Shown here piece after piece: positions 9,405 to 18,166 of a stretch of DNA of 60,252 nucleotides. Below the pieces are notes generated by a model. The model was not told the origin of the DNA and did not search any database. It was given only the letters and a program-made list of their open reading frames with translations. Made by a program: the position numbers and the translations under genes. The stretch's first letter is position 1. Every line of letters starts with the position of its first letter. The stretch is from Kingella pumchi (lineage in GTDB: Bacteria > Pseudomonadota > Gammaproteobacteria > Burkholderiales > Neisseriaceae), in NCBI RefSeq assembly GCF_022288825.1, contig NZ_JAKOOW010000008.1, positions 324 through 60,575 on the forward strand. The letters are read 5' to 3'.

Positions 9405-10712
9405 TCAGAATTTTTCGTTTATCCACTGTTTGGTGCGCGTCCACCAGCTTTCGCCGTCGTCTTCTTCGTGGACGGCATGGCTGCGCTGCGGTGCCGGCGT
9501 ATGATCGGCTGGCGCTTCGCTGTCGCGGCGGCGCACGGGAACGCCGGCGCTGCTGCCGTGGTGCAGGGCGCGCTCCTGCGCGGTTTGCAGCAGGCCGATA
9601 ACGGTGGCGTAGCGCGGGTTGCGGATGCGTTCGGAAACGCCGCTGATTTCCTGCGGCACGCCGACGCGGGCGGGCAGGTTGAAGACGTTTTCGGCCAGAT
9701 CGGTGCAGCCGTTGAGCAGCGAAGCGCCGCCGGTAAGCACCACGCCGGAGGTAAGCACGTCTTCGGGGAAGCCGGAGCGGCGCAATTCGTTCAGTGCCAG
9801 TTCCAAAATTTCTTCGACGCGCGGGCCGATGATGCTGGCGAGCACGCGGCGGGCGATCTGGCGCGGCGGACGATCGCCAACGCTGGGGACTTCGACCATT
9901 TCGTCCAAACCTTCGATATCGGGATGGTCGGTGGCGACGCCGTGGAAGATTTTGATGCGCTCGGCGGCGCCGTAGGGCGTGCGTAGCGCCTGGGCGAGGT
10001 CGCGGGTAATCAGGTCGCCGGCAATCGGGATAACGGCGGTGTGGCGGATGGCGCCGTTGGTGTAAACGGCGATGTCGGTGGTGCCGCCGCCGATGTCGAG
10101 CACGCACACGCCGAGTTCTTTTTCGTCTTCGGTGAGCACCGCATCGGCGCTGGCCAAGGGCTGCAGCACCACTTCGTCCACTTTCAGGCCGCAGCGCTCG
10201 ATGCATTTTTGCAGGTTTTGCAATGCGGTGGCGGCGCCGGTGATGATGTGGACGCGGGTATCGAGGCGGATGCCGCTCATGCCGATGGGTTCGCGCACGC
10301 CGGGCTGGTTGTCGATGATGTATTCCTGCACCACGGTGTGCAGCACCTGGTGGTCGGGCGGAATATTGACGGCTTTGGCGGTTTCTTTGGCGCGCTCGAT
10401 GTCGGCCTGGGTGACTTCGCCGTCTTTGATTTTGACCACGCCTTGCGAATTGCGGCTGCTGATGTGGTTGCCGGAGATGCCGATGGTTACGCTGCGGATT
10501 TTGCAGTCGGCCATGTGTTCGGCTTCGCCGACCGCCTGGCGGATGGCCTGGGCGGTGGCGTCGATATTGTTGACCATACCGGCTTTGAGGCCGCGCGATT
10601 CGACCTGGCCTAAGCCGACGATGTGGATTTCTTCGTCGATGATTTCGCCGATCAGGGCGATGACTTTCGAGGTGCCGATGTCTAGGGCACAGACGTATTG
10701 TTTGTTTTCCAT
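9405..10712 (-). CDS. ftsA: cell division protein FtsA
   Basis: An actin-fold ATPase of 435 residues that tethers FtsZ to the membrane and recruits later division proteins. Evident are the N-terminal ALDIGTSKVIALIGE (phosphate-1), VCVLDIGGGTTDIAVY (phosphate-2) and VVLTGGASLLNG (adenosine motif). The extreme C-terminus, WWTRTKQWINEKF, is the amphipathic membrane-targeting helix. The gene sits between ftsQ and ftsZ as in most proteobacteria. Confidence 0.98.
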   Translation of the reverse strand: MENKQYVCALDIGTSKVIALIGEIIDEEIHIVGLGQVESRGLKAGMVNNIDATAQAIRQAVGEAEHMADCKIRSVTIGISGNHISSRNSQGVVKIKDGEVTQADIERAKETAKAVNIPPDHQVLHTVVQEYIIDNQPGVREPIGMSGIRLDTRVHIITGAATALQNLQKCIERCGLKVDEVVLQPLASADAVLTEDEKELGVCVLDIGGGTTDIAVYTNGAIRHTAVIPIAGDLITRDLAQALRTPYGAAERIKIFHGVATDHPDIEGLDEMVEVPSVGDRPPRQIARRVLASIIGPRVEEILELALNELRRSGFPEDVLTSGVVLTGGASLLNGCTDLAENVFNLPARVGVPQEISGVSERIRNPRYATVIGLLQTAQERALHHGSSAGVPVRRRDSEAPADHTPAPQRSHAVHEEDDGESWWTRTKQWINEKF

Positions 10713-10768
10713 ATAGGGCGGTTTCCCGGAAAAATGCCGTCGCGGATGCTTTTCAGGCTGCCTGAAAC

Positions 10769-11569
10769 TCAGCGGCGGCGGGTTTTGGCTTTGTTGTTGT
10801 TTTTCGGTGCGGCGCTCTCGGCCGCTTCGGTATCGGGTGCTTCGGCATCGTCGTCTTTGGGTAGGGCGGGGCGCTCGGATTTGCTGCGGTAGCCGACGGC
10901 GAAACCGTCTTTATAGCGCATATCGACATAATCGAGCGCATGGGCGTGCGCCGCCAGATGGCCGGACCAGTATTCGGCGAAGCGGCCGATGCGGTGGTGG
11001 ATGTTTTCCCGACCCAGACGCACTTCGACACCGTTGTCGAGCATCAGCGTCCAAGCCGAGCGCGGGCTGTATTGTAAACGCAGAATCTTCAAACGCAAAG
11101 GCTGCAGCTTGGTGCTGAAGGCGCGGTAGTTCTCAATCATCAGCGGCATATCGCGCGATTCGCCGTCAAACTCGGGCAGTTCGGCATCGTAGGCAGCCTG
11201 AAAAATGCGGCCTTTATCATCGACCAGTCCGGCGTGTTCGTTGTCGCGCAGCCAGCGGGCAAAGGGTTTGTGTTCGCTGACGCGGATTCTGATGGTGTGC
11301 GGCGGAACGCGCTCGGCTTTGGCGTCGGCCACCCACGGGTCGCTTTGGACAATGCTCTGCGCGCGGCCGACATCGACGCTGAAAAAGCTGCCGGTCAGGC
11401 TGGGGCGCACGCGCTCAAACAGTTTTTCCTTGCTGGCGTATTGCAGGGCGGCCTGCCCTTCGGTGGGAACGATGTCGATGCTGGCGATGCGGAAATAGGG
11501 GTGCTTGTTCAGCCACAGCGCACCGGCGATTAAGACGGCAAGCCAGGCGGCGTAATAAAACAGCTTCAC
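10769..11569 (-). CDS. ftsQ: cell division protein FtsQ
   Basis: A bitopic divisome protein of about 266 residues: short cytoplasmic N-terminus, one transmembrane segment (about residues 5-22), a POTRA domain beginning FRIASIDIV, then a C-terminal beta domain with SAWTLMLDNGVEVRLGR and YVDMRYKDGFAVGY, both characteristic of neisserial FtsQ. I prefer the GTG at 11569, because GGAGAG lies 5 nt upstream and it avoids overlapping ddl; an in-frame start at 11617 would add 16 residues and overlap ddl by 34 bp. The C-terminal tail is a long acidic then Lys/Arg-rich extension. A DUS is embedded near 11190. Confidence 0.93.
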   Translation of the reverse strand: MKLFYYAAWLAVLIAGALWLNKHPYFRIASIDIVPTEGQAALQYASKEKLFERVRPSLTGSFFSVDVGRAQSIVQSDPWVADAKAERVPPHTIRIRVSEHKPFARWLRDNEHAGLVDDKGRIFQAAYDAELPEFDGESRDMPLMIENYRAFSTKLQPLRLKILRLQYSPRSAWTLMLDNGVEVRLGRENIHHRIGRFAEYWSGHLAAHAHALDYVDMRYKDGFAVGYRSKSERPALPKDDDAEAPDTEAAESAAPKNNNKAKTRRR

Positions 11570-11583
11570 GGCGGCTCTCCGAA

Positions 11584-12501
11584 TCAGGCGCGGGCGGTTT
11601 GCAGGATGATCAGGCACAAATCGGCAAAGCCGATGCCCGCTTCCAGCGCGGCTTTGGGCACCAGGCTGTGGTCGGTCATGCCGGGGACGGTGTTGATTTC
11701 CAGCAGATAGAGTTTGCCGTTTTCATCGCGCAGAAAATCGACGCGCGCCCACGAATCGCGGCCGCCGAGGGCTTCGAAGGCACGCAGCGCCAGCGAGCGC
11801 ATTTCTTTTTCTTGCGCTTCGTCCAAATCCGACGGGCATTGGTAAACGGTATTGTCGAGCAGGTATTTGGCTTCGTAGTCGTAAAACTCGTTGGCGGGGA
11901 TGATGCGGATGGTGGGCAGCGCCTGGCCGCCGACGATGGCGCAGGTGTATTCGCCGCCGGACATAAAGCGCTCGGCAAGAATTTCGCCGTGCAGGTTTTG
12001 CCCGCGCAGTTCGCGGTAGCGGGTTTCGAGTTCGGCGGTGGTTTTGACTTTATAAACGCCGACGCTGCTGCCTTCGGCGGCGGGTTTGATAAACAGCGGC
12101 AGGCCGAGTTCGGCGGCAACGGCGGCAAAGTCGCTGTCATCGTGCAGCACGGCAAAGGGCGGCACCGGCAGGCCGAGCGCCTGCCAGATCAGTTTGCTGC
12201 GGTATTTGTCCATGCCCAGCGCCGAGGTGAGCACGCCGCTGCCGGTGTAGGGGATGCCCAGCGCTTCGAGCGCGCCCTGTACGGTGCCGTCTTCGCCGTA
12301 GGTGCCGTGCAGAATGTTGAAGGCAGCCTGAAAACCTTCGGTTTTGAGTGCGGACAAACCGCGTTCGGCAGGGTCGAACAAATGGGCATCGACGCCCTTG
12401 CTTTGCAGGGCGGCGAGAATGGCGCGGCCGCTATTGAGCGACACTTCGCGCTCGGCGGAAAAACCGCCGGCGAGTACGGCTACTTTACCGATACTGTGCA
12501 T
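11584..12501 (-). CDS. ddl: D-alanine--D-alanine ligase
   Basis: An ATP-grasp enzyme of 305 residues that makes the D-Ala-D-Ala dipeptide for peptidoglycan. Motifs include VAVLAGGFSAEREVSLNSG at the N-terminus, LHGTYGEDGTVQGALE, the glycine-rich loop PAAEGSSVGVYKVK, and VDFLRDENGKLYLLEINT with the Mg2+ ligands, then PGMTDHSLVPKAA. Lengths and order (murC-ddl-ftsQ) match the neisserial dcw cluster. A DUS is embedded near 12325, encoding FQAA just before the LHGTYGEDG motif. Confidence 0.97.
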   Translation of the reverse strand: MHSIGKVAVLAGGFSAEREVSLNSGRAILAALQSKGVDAHLFDPAERGLSALKTEGFQAAFNILHGTYGEDGTVQGALEALGIPYTGSGVLTSALGMDKYRSKLIWQALGLPVPPFAVLHDDSDFAAVAAELGLPLFIKPAAEGSSVGVYKVKTTAELETRYRELRGQNLHGEILAERFMSGGEYTCAIVGGQALPTIRIIPANEFYDYEAKYLLDNTVYQCPSDLDEAQEKEMRSLALRAFEALGGRDSWARVDFLRDENGKLYLLEINTVPGMTDHSLVPKAALEAGIGFADLCLIILQTARA

Positions 12502-12522
12502 GGTGGAACTTTCTGTGCGTGC

Positions 12523-12547
12523 GGCAGCCTGAAACTTTCAGGCTGCC
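12523..12547. terminator. inverted DUS pair between murC and ddl
   Basis: GGCAGCCTGAAA and TTTCAGGCTGCC are almost back to back. Because ddl must be transcribed from upstream or from its own promoter, this hairpin may attenuate rather than block transcription. Confidence 0.45.
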
Positions 12548-12589
12548 TGAAAACGGTGGAAAACGGAAAAAACGGGGCGCGGCCGTTTT

Positions 12590-12629
12590 TTCAGGCTGCT
12601 TTTGCCGTATGCAGGAAAGCAGCCTGAAA
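12590..12629. terminator. inverted DUS pair after murC
   Basis: TTTTTTCAGGCTGCTTT faces AAAGCAGCCTGAAA across a loop of about ten bases, right after the murC stop. Confidence 0.5.
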
Positions 12630-12632
12630 GGA

Positions 12633-14042
12633 TCAGGCAGTTTTGGCGGTGAGATCGACCAGCGCCTGCGCGGTTTTGCTGATGCTGCCGGCGCCCATTG
12701 CCAAGAGTACGTCGCCATCCTGCAGAAAGCCCAGCAGGGCGTGGGGCAGGGCGGCGATGTTTTCGCAGTAGAGCGGCTCGCCGGCGCCGTTATCCTGCAG
12801 CGCGCGCGCCAAAGCGCGGCTATCGGCGCCTTCGATGGGCGCTTCGCCGGCGGCATAGACTTCGGTGAGTGCCAGCGCATCGGCGCTGGCGAGAATGCTG
12901 ACGAAAGAGTCGAACAAATCGCGGGTGCGGCTGTAGCGGTGCGGCTGGAAAGCGAGCACCAGACGGCGGTCGGGATAGGCGCCGCGGGCGGCGGCCAGGG
13001 TGGCGGACATTTCCGCGGGGTGGTGGCCGTAGTCGTCGATGACCAGCGCGCTGCCGCCGTTGGGCAGCGGGATTTCGCCGTAGTGCTGGAAGCGGCGGTT
13101 GACGCCGGCGAAGTGGCGCAGGCTGTCTTGGATGGCGCTTACCGGCACGCCGCATTCGAGGGCGATGCCGATGCTGGCCAGCGCGTTGAGAATATTGTGG
13201 CGGCCGGGCAGATTGAGGCGCACGTCGAAATTCAGGTTGCCGGTTTTGCCGCGGTAGGCGACTTTGAAACGCATCTGTGCGCCGGCGGCTTCGATGTCGT
13301 AGGCGCGCAAGTCGGCGTTTTCGTCGTCGATGGCGTAGGTGGAGTAGGGGCGGCGGATTTCCGGCAGGATGGCGCGGACGTTGGCGCTGTCGCTGCACAA
13401 AAAGGCTTTGCCGTAAAAGGGGATGCGGTGGACGAAGTCGATAAAGGCCTGGTGCAGGCGCTGGGCGTCGTGGCCGTAGGTGTCCATGTGGTCTTCGTCG
13501 ATATTGGTAACCACAGTGAGCACGGGGCTTAAGTAAAGGAAGGAGGCGTCGCTTTCGTCGGCTTCGGCAACGATGTAGTCGCCCTGACCGAGTTTGGCGT
13601 TGCTGCCGGCGGCGGTGAGTTTGCCGCCGATAACAAAAGTGGGATCGAGGCCGGCGGCACTGAGTATCGAGGCGGTGAGACTGGTGGTGGTGGTTTTGCC
13701 GTGGGTGCCGGCGATGGCAATGCCTTCGCGCAGGCGCATCAGTTCGGCCAGCATCAGCGCGCGCGGAATCACCGGAATGTGCTGGGCAACGGCGGCTTGC
13801 ACTTCGGGATTGTCGGCTTTAACGGCGGTGGAGGTAACGACGACGTCCACGTCTTCCACCTGATCGGCGCGGTGGCCGTGGAAAATGCGGATGCCGGCCT
13901 GCTGCAGGCGTTCGGTTACGGCGCTGGGGCTTTGATCGGAGCCGGAAACGCGGAAGTTCAGGTTGTGCAGCACTTCGGCGATGCCGCACATGCCGGAGCC
14001 GCCGATGCCGACGAAGTGGATTTTCTTGACGCGGTTTTTCAT
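12633..14042 (-). CDS. murC: UDP-N-acetylmuramate--L-alanine ligase
   Basis: A 469-residue Mur ligase adding L-Ala to UDP-MurNAc. The N-terminal Rossmann loop HFVGIGGSGMCGIAEVL, the ATP-binding IAGTHGKTTTTSL near residues 115-127, and EADESDASFLYL are intact; the C-terminal domain has YGHHPAEMSATLAAARG and AFQPHRYSRTRDL. The start at 14042 (MKNRVKKIHFVG) is chosen because the upstream 24 codons are low-complexity and contain a DUS. It is the first gene of the murC-ddl-ftsQAZ block; the genes that normally precede it (murG, ftsW, murD and others) are not in this window. Confidence 0.97.
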   Translation of the reverse strand: MKNRVKKIHFVGIGGSGMCGIAEVLHNLNFRVSGSDQSPSAVTERLQQAGIRIFHGHRADQVEDVDVVVTSTAVKADNPEVQAAVAQHIPVIPRALMLAELMRLREGIAIAGTHGKTTTTSLTASILSAAGLDPTFVIGGKLTAAGSNAKLGQGDYIVAEADESDASFLYLSPVLTVVTNIDEDHMDTYGHDAQRLHQAFIDFVHRIPFYGKAFLCSDSANVRAILPEIRRPYSTYAIDDENADLRAYDIEAAGAQMRFKVAYRGKTGNLNFDVRLNLPGRHNILNALASIGIALECGVPVSAIQDSLRHFAGVNRRFQHYGEIPLPNGGSALVIDDYGHHPAEMSATLAAARGAYPDRRLVLAFQPHRYSRTRDLFDSFVSILASADALALTEVYAAGEAPIEGADSRALARALQDNGAGEPLYCENIAALPHALLGFLQDGDVLLAMGAGSISKTAQALVDLTAKTA

Positions 14043-14243
14043 GGTGTTTGCAATGGTGTGGGCGGTTTTCGTTTTCGGGCGGCAGAAGGCAGCCTGAAAG
14101 CAAAAAGCCGCCATTCTAAAGCGCCTGCCGGCGGTTTGCCATGTTTTTTGCGGTTTTTCAGGCTGCTTTTTTCGAGGGAATGCTCGAAACTGCCGGCGCT
14201 AAGGCGGGCGCTAGCGGAACGGTTCAGCGGCGGCGGACGGTTT

Positions 14244-14702
14244 TCAGGCTACTTCTTCGGCGGCCAGCCGCAGCAGCGCGTCGCGGTTGGAGGGCGAGAA
14301 CACGATAGCGGCGGCTTCGGCCAGCGGCAGCCAGCGGCTGGCGGTGTGTTCGGCCGACAGCCGCACCTGCGCGGGATCGGCCACGCGGGCGGAAAACCAG
14401 TGCTCGGTGTTGCGGGTGGTGCCGGGCGGGTAGCGGTGGCGCCAGTGGCTGTAGATTTCGTATTCGGTGTGGTGCTGCCAGTCGCGCAGCTGATCTGCCG
14501 AAAGGATAAGGCCGGTTTCTTCGGCAGTTTCGCGCAAGGCAGCCTGAAACGGGGTTTCGCCTGCTTCCAGGCTGCCGGTTACCGACTGCCAGTAGCCGGC
14601 GCGGTCGGCGCGCTCGAGCAGCAGGGCGCTGCCTTGGCCGTCGTGCAGCAGCACCAGTACGGAAACGGGGCGTTTGGGCGGCTTGGGTGTTTCAGGCTGC
14701 AT
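14244..14702 (-). CDS. nudB: dihydroneopterin triphosphate diphosphatase (Nudix)
   Basis: The 152-residue protein carries a complete Nudix box, GSLEAGE then RETAEETGL with seven residues between (about residues 43-65). RPVSVLVLLHD at the N-terminus and TEYEIYSHWRHRYPPG are typical of NudB, which removes pyrophosphate from dihydroneopterin triphosphate in folate synthesis. The substrate is inferred from family resemblance. Its ATG overlaps the end of the upstream mscS-like gene by 11 bp, implying translational coupling. Two DUS copies are embedded in the coding sequence (near 14540 and 14690). Confidence 0.85.
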   Translation of the reverse strand: MQPETPKPPKRPVSVLVLLHDGQGSALLLERADRAGYWQSVTGSLEAGETPFQAALRETAEETGLILSADQLRDWQHHTEYEIYSHWRHRYPPGTTRNTEHWFSARVADPAQVRLSAEHTASRWLPLAEAAAIVFSPSNRDALLRLAAEEVA

Positions 14703-16062
14703 CAGACGGGCTTTCTGCGGCGGTTGCGCTTTTCTGTAAGGTAACGGCAGGGGCGGGGTTGTCGTTGAGGATGCGGACTTCGCGCTGCGGGTAGGGGAAT
14801 TCGATGCCTTCTTCTCGGAAGCGCTGCCAGATGGTGAGCAGGATGCGCGAGGAGAGGTCGAGAAAGCCGTTTTCGGGGTCGCTGACCCAAAAACCGAGGG
14901 TGAGGTCGATGCCGTTGTCGCCGAAGCCCACCAGATAGGCGCTGGGGTCGGGGTTCTCCTGCACGCGCGGCTCGGCGGCAGCGGCGGCTTTGAGGATTTC
15001 GAGCGCCTGTGGCAGGTCGGTCTGGTAGCCGACTTGGATGTTCAGGCTGTGTTTGAGTGAGCGGGCGGTGTAGGACTCGTTGATAACGGTGGAGGTAACG
15101 AAGGTTTCGTTCGGAATCAGCGCTTCCTGCCCGCTGCCGCTTCTGAGTACCACGTAGCGGGCGGTGATTTCGCTGACGTAGCCGGTGAAGTTGTTTACCG
15201 TGAGCCGGTCGTTGGGGCGGATGGAACGGTCGGCCAGGATGATGAAGCCGGAAACGTAGTTGCTGGCGATTTTCTGCAAGCCGAAGCCGAGGCCGACGCC
15301 GAGCGCGCCGCCGAATACCGACAATACCGTCAGGTCGATGCCCACCAGCGGCAGGGCAATCAGCACCGAAAGGATCATCAGCAGGGTTTTCACCGCTTTG
15401 CCCAGCACGATGCGCAGGTTGATGTCCAGGCGGGTGGTGCGCATCAGCTGCGTGTTGATCCACTTGGCCAGCCACATCATCAGCACCATCACGATGCCCA
15501 CCCACAGCAGGCCGGTCAGGATGGTGTAGAGGCTCAGGTGCGACGATCCGACGGAAAACTTCAGCGATTTCATCCATCGGATAATCAGATCGTCCACGCT
15601 CGACACCCACAGCAGGAAGCACACCCACAGCGTTGTGGAGGCCGTGCGTTCGAGGCGGTTGGAGAAATTGTTTTCCGGCAAGGCCTGGTTGATAACCGCC
15701 AGCACCAGCCGGATCATAATCATCCAGTACGCGGCCAGCGCCAGAAACTGCAGCCAGACGGCCGGAAAGCCGGCCAGCGGCCAGATAACCAGCGCCACTG
15801 CGGCAGCGGCCAGCATCAGCAGCGGCCACAAAATCCGCGCCACGATATGCCGCAGCGGATGCCAGTGGATGAATTTTTCCAGATAGCCGCGTTTTTCGAT
15901 AAAGCGGCACAGCATGAAGGCGCCGCCGGCCAAGGCCGTCGCCAGCGCCAGCTCCACCCAGCCCGAAGGCTGCCTGAAGCTGCGCTGCAAAAGCTGGAAG
16001 GCGAACTCGTCGCGGCTGACCATATGTGCCGAGAGCCATTCGTTGATTGTCGTTTTGTCCAT
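14692..16062 (-). CDS. MscS-family mechanosensitive channel
   Basis: A 456-residue membrane protein. The N-terminal half has about six hydrophobic helices. The pore-lining region FGGALGVGLGFGLQKIASN and the start of the beta domain, DRSIRPNDRLTVNNFTGYV (about residues 255-300), are diagnostic of MscS channels, which open under hypo-osmotic membrane tension. The C-terminal alpha/beta vestibule ends with EFPYPQREVRIL. It is longer than E. coli MscS because of the extra N-terminal helices. It overlaps nudB by 11 bp. Confidence 0.92.
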   Translation of the reverse strand: MDKTTINEWLSAHMVSRDEFAFQLLQRSFRQPSGWVELALATALAGGAFMLCRFIEKRGYLEKFIHWHPLRHIVARILWPLLMLAAAAVALVIWPLAGFPAVWLQFLALAAYWMIMIRLVLAVINQALPENNFSNRLERTASTTLWVCFLLWVSSVDDLIIRWMKSLKFSVGSSHLSLYTILTGLLWVGIVMVLMMWLAKWINTQLMRTTRLDINLRIVLGKAVKTLLMILSVLIALPLVGIDLTVLSVFGGALGVGLGFGLQKIASNYVSGFIILADRSIRPNDRLTVNNFTGYVSEITARYVVLRSGSGQEALIPNETFVTSTVINESYTARSLKHSLNIQVGYQTDLPQALEILKAAAAAEPRVQENPDPSAYLVGFGDNGIDLTLGFWVSDPENGFLDLSSRILLTIWQRFREEGIEFPYPQREVRILNDNPAPAVTLQKSATAAESPSDAA

Positions 16063-16100
16063 TGTTCGGTTCCGGTTTTGGCTAAGTGTGTGTGTCGCCG

Positions 16101-16106
16101 ATTATA
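16101..16106 (-). promoter_or_regulatory. -10 element upstream of the mscS-like gene
   Basis: TATAAT on the minus strand, 38 bp upstream of the ATG at 16062. The expected -35 position falls in a DUS copy and is not consensus-like. Confidence 0.35.
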
Positions 16107-16187
16107 GCCGATGCGGCTTCAGGCAGCCTGAAAAACCGTTTCAGGCTGCCTGAAGCCGGCTGGCGGGGGGCGGCGTGTGCCGCTTAT

Positions 16188-16217
16188 TTGAGGAGCGGGG
16201 CGCTATTCGCGTACAAT
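16188..16217 (+). promoter_or_regulatory. fabH promoter
   Basis: TTGAGG (16188-16193) and TACAAT (16212-16217) are separated by 18 bp, 41 bp upstream of the fabH ATG. Confidence 0.55.
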
Positions 16218-16258
16218 AGCCGACTTTATTTCATTTACCCATTGTCGAAGAACACGCC

Positions 16259-17218
16259 ATGACCTATGCCAAAATTCTCGGTACCGGCAGTTACCTGCCC
16301 GCCAACCGCGTCAGCAACGACGACCTCGCCCAGCGCGTCGATACCTCCGACGAATGGATCAGCAGCCGCACCGGCATCAAAGCCCGCCGTCTGGCCGCTG
16401 ACGACGAGAAAACCAGCGACCTGGCCGCCGCCGCCGGCCGCCGCGCCTTGGAAGCGGCAGGCCTGCAGCCGCAGGATATCGATTTGATTATCGTTGCCAC
16501 CGCCACCCCCGACATGCAGTTTCCCTCCACCGCCACCATCGTCCAGCAGAAGCTCGGCATTTCAGGCTGCCCCGCATTCGACTTGCAGGCCGTCTGTGCC
16601 GGCTTCATCTATGCCATCACCACCGCCGACGCCTACATCCGCAGCGGCATGGCCAAACGCGCGCTGGTTATCGGCGCCGAAGTGTTCAGTCGTATCCTCG
16701 ACTGGAACGACCGCAGCACCTGCGTGCTCTTTGGCGACGGCGCCGGCGCGGTGGTGCTCGGCGCCTCCGACGAACCCGGCCTGATCCGCAGCAAACTGCA
16801 CGCCGACGGCAACTACCTCGACCTGCTCAACGTGCCCGCGCAAATCGCCGACGGCGGCGTAACCGGCCTGCCCTTTTTGAAAATGGACGGGCAGGGCGTG
16901 TTCAAATTCGCCGTCAAGCAGCTGGCCGCCGTTGCCGACGAAGTGCTGGCCGAAGCCGGCTTCTCCGCCGAAAAGCTCGACTGGATCGTGCCGCACCAGG
17001 CCAACCGCCGCATCATCGAAGCCACCGCCAAACATTTGGGCATCAGCATGGAAAAAGTCATCCTTACCGTGGCCGAGCACGCCAACACTTCCGCCGCATC
17101 GGTGCCGCTGGCACTGGACGACGGCATCCGCAGCGGCAAAATCGTCCGCGGCCAGCATCTGCTGCTCGAAGGCATCGGCGGCGGTTTTGCCTGGGGAGCG
17201 GTGCTGCTGAAGTATTAA
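16259..17218 (+). CDS. fabH: beta-ketoacyl-ACP synthase III
   Basis: FabH (319 residues) condenses acetyl-CoA with malonyl-ACP to start fatty acid synthesis. The catalytic triad is visible: Cys113 in LQAVCAGFIYA, His in IVPHQANRRII (about residue 246), and Asn in VAEHANTSAAS (about residue 276). The N-terminal ILGTGSYLPANRVSN is typical. In many proteobacteria fabH sits next to plsX and fabD; here it is alone, with an inverted DUS pair after it. A partial DUS lies in the coding sequence at 16560. Confidence 0.97.
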   Translation: MTYAKILGTGSYLPANRVSNDDLAQRVDTSDEWISSRTGIKARRLAADDEKTSDLAAAAGRRALEAAGLQPQDIDLIIVATATPDMQFPSTATIVQQKLGISGCPAFDLQAVCAGFIYAITTADAYIRSGMAKRALVIGAEVFSRILDWNDRSTCVLFGDGAGAVVLGASDEPGLIRSKLHADGNYLDLLNVPAQIADGGVTGLPFLKMDGQGVFKFAVKQLAAVADEVLAEAGFSAEKLDWIVPHQANRRIIEATAKHLGISMEKVILTVAEHANTSAASVPLALDDGIRSGKIVRGQHLLLEGIGGGFAWGAVLLKY

Positions 17219-17245
17219 ACCGTCTGCTCTCTGCACAATGATTTT

Positions 17246-17296
17246 TCAGGCAGCCTGAAAGCGAAAATGCCCCGCCAACGCTTTCAGGCTGCCTTA
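17246..17296 (+). terminator. DUS-containing terminator after fabH
   Basis: TTTCAGGCAGCCTGAAAGCG and CGCTTTCAGGCTGCC can pair around an A-rich loop. The first arm itself is a near-palindromic overlapping double DUS. Confidence 0.5.
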
Positions 17297-17463
17297 TATT
17301 TCGGAGTTGGATGATTGTTAAGGCGCCGCCGCGCTTTGCAAAAAAGCGCAAAGCCCGAAGCAGCCGCGCTAGGAATGTAAAGACAATACTGTTAAGATAA
17401 GCGCAAGCAGGTTTCAGGCAGCCTGAAACCGCAGATTTTCCAGTTGAACGAAAGGAAACCCCC

Positions 17464-18144
17464 ATGAGCCGCGTATTATTGGTAGACGACGACGATACCC
17501 TGACCGAACTTCTGGCCGAATATCTCGGCGCCGAAGGTTTGGAAGTCAGCCGTGCGCCCGACGGCGAAAAAGGCGTGCAGGAAATCCTGAACAATCCCTA
17601 CGATGTGGTGGTATTGGATTCGATGATGCCGAAAATGAACGGTTTGGACGTACTCAAAACCGTGCGCGCGCAGAGCAAAATCCCCATCATCATGCTCACC
17701 GCCAAAGGCGACGACATCGACCGCATCATCGGCTTGGAAATGGGTGCCGACGACTACGTTCCCAAACCCTGCCAGCCGCGCGAACTTTTGGCGCGCATCA
17801 ATGCCATTTTGCGCCGCGCCCAGCAGAGCGGTGAAAATCCGGCGAGCAACGCCAGCAGCATTACCGCCAGCAACGTTACCCTTTACCCGGCCAAACGGCA
17901 GGCGGAAGTCGGCGACAAGCCGCTGGAGCTGACCAGCACCGAATTCAACCTTTTGGAAGTGCTGATGCGCCACGCCGGACAAGTGGTCAGCAAAGACACG
18001 CTTTCGGAAGAAGCGCTCGACCGCAAGCTGGCCAAGTTCGACCGCAGCATCGATGTGCACATTTCCAGCATCCGTCACAAATTGGGCGACGCGTCGCTGA
18101 TTCAAACGGTGCGCGGTTTGGGTTATCTGTTTGTTAAAAACTAA
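17464..18144 (+). CDS. misR: OmpR-family response regulator, MisR/CpxR type
   Basis: A 226-residue regulator: receiver domain (about residues 1-115) with acidic pocket VDDDD, phospho-acceptor Asp52 in VVVLDSMMPKMNG, Thr in IIMLTAKGDD and Lys in VPKPCQPRE; then an OmpR/PhoB winged helix (about 130-226) with LTSTEFNLLEVLM and DVHISSIRHKLGD. It is closest in wording to neisserial MisR, which in meningococci and gonococci responds to envelope stress; that role is transferred by similarity. The kinase gene follows 22 bp downstream, so they form an operon. Confidence 0.9.
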   Translation: MSRVLLVDDDDTLTELLAEYLGAEGLEVSRAPDGEKGVQEILNNPYDVVVLDSMMPKMNGLDVLKTVRAQSKIPIIMLTAKGDDIDRIIGLEMGADDYVPKPCQPRELLARINAILRRAQQSGENPASNASSITASNVTLYPAKRQAEVGDKPLELTSTEFNLLEVLMRHAGQVVSKDTLSEEALDRKLAKFDRSIDVHISSIRHKLGDASLIQTVRGLGYLFVKN

Positions 18145-18166
18145 ACGTTCCGTGCTTTAGCGCAAC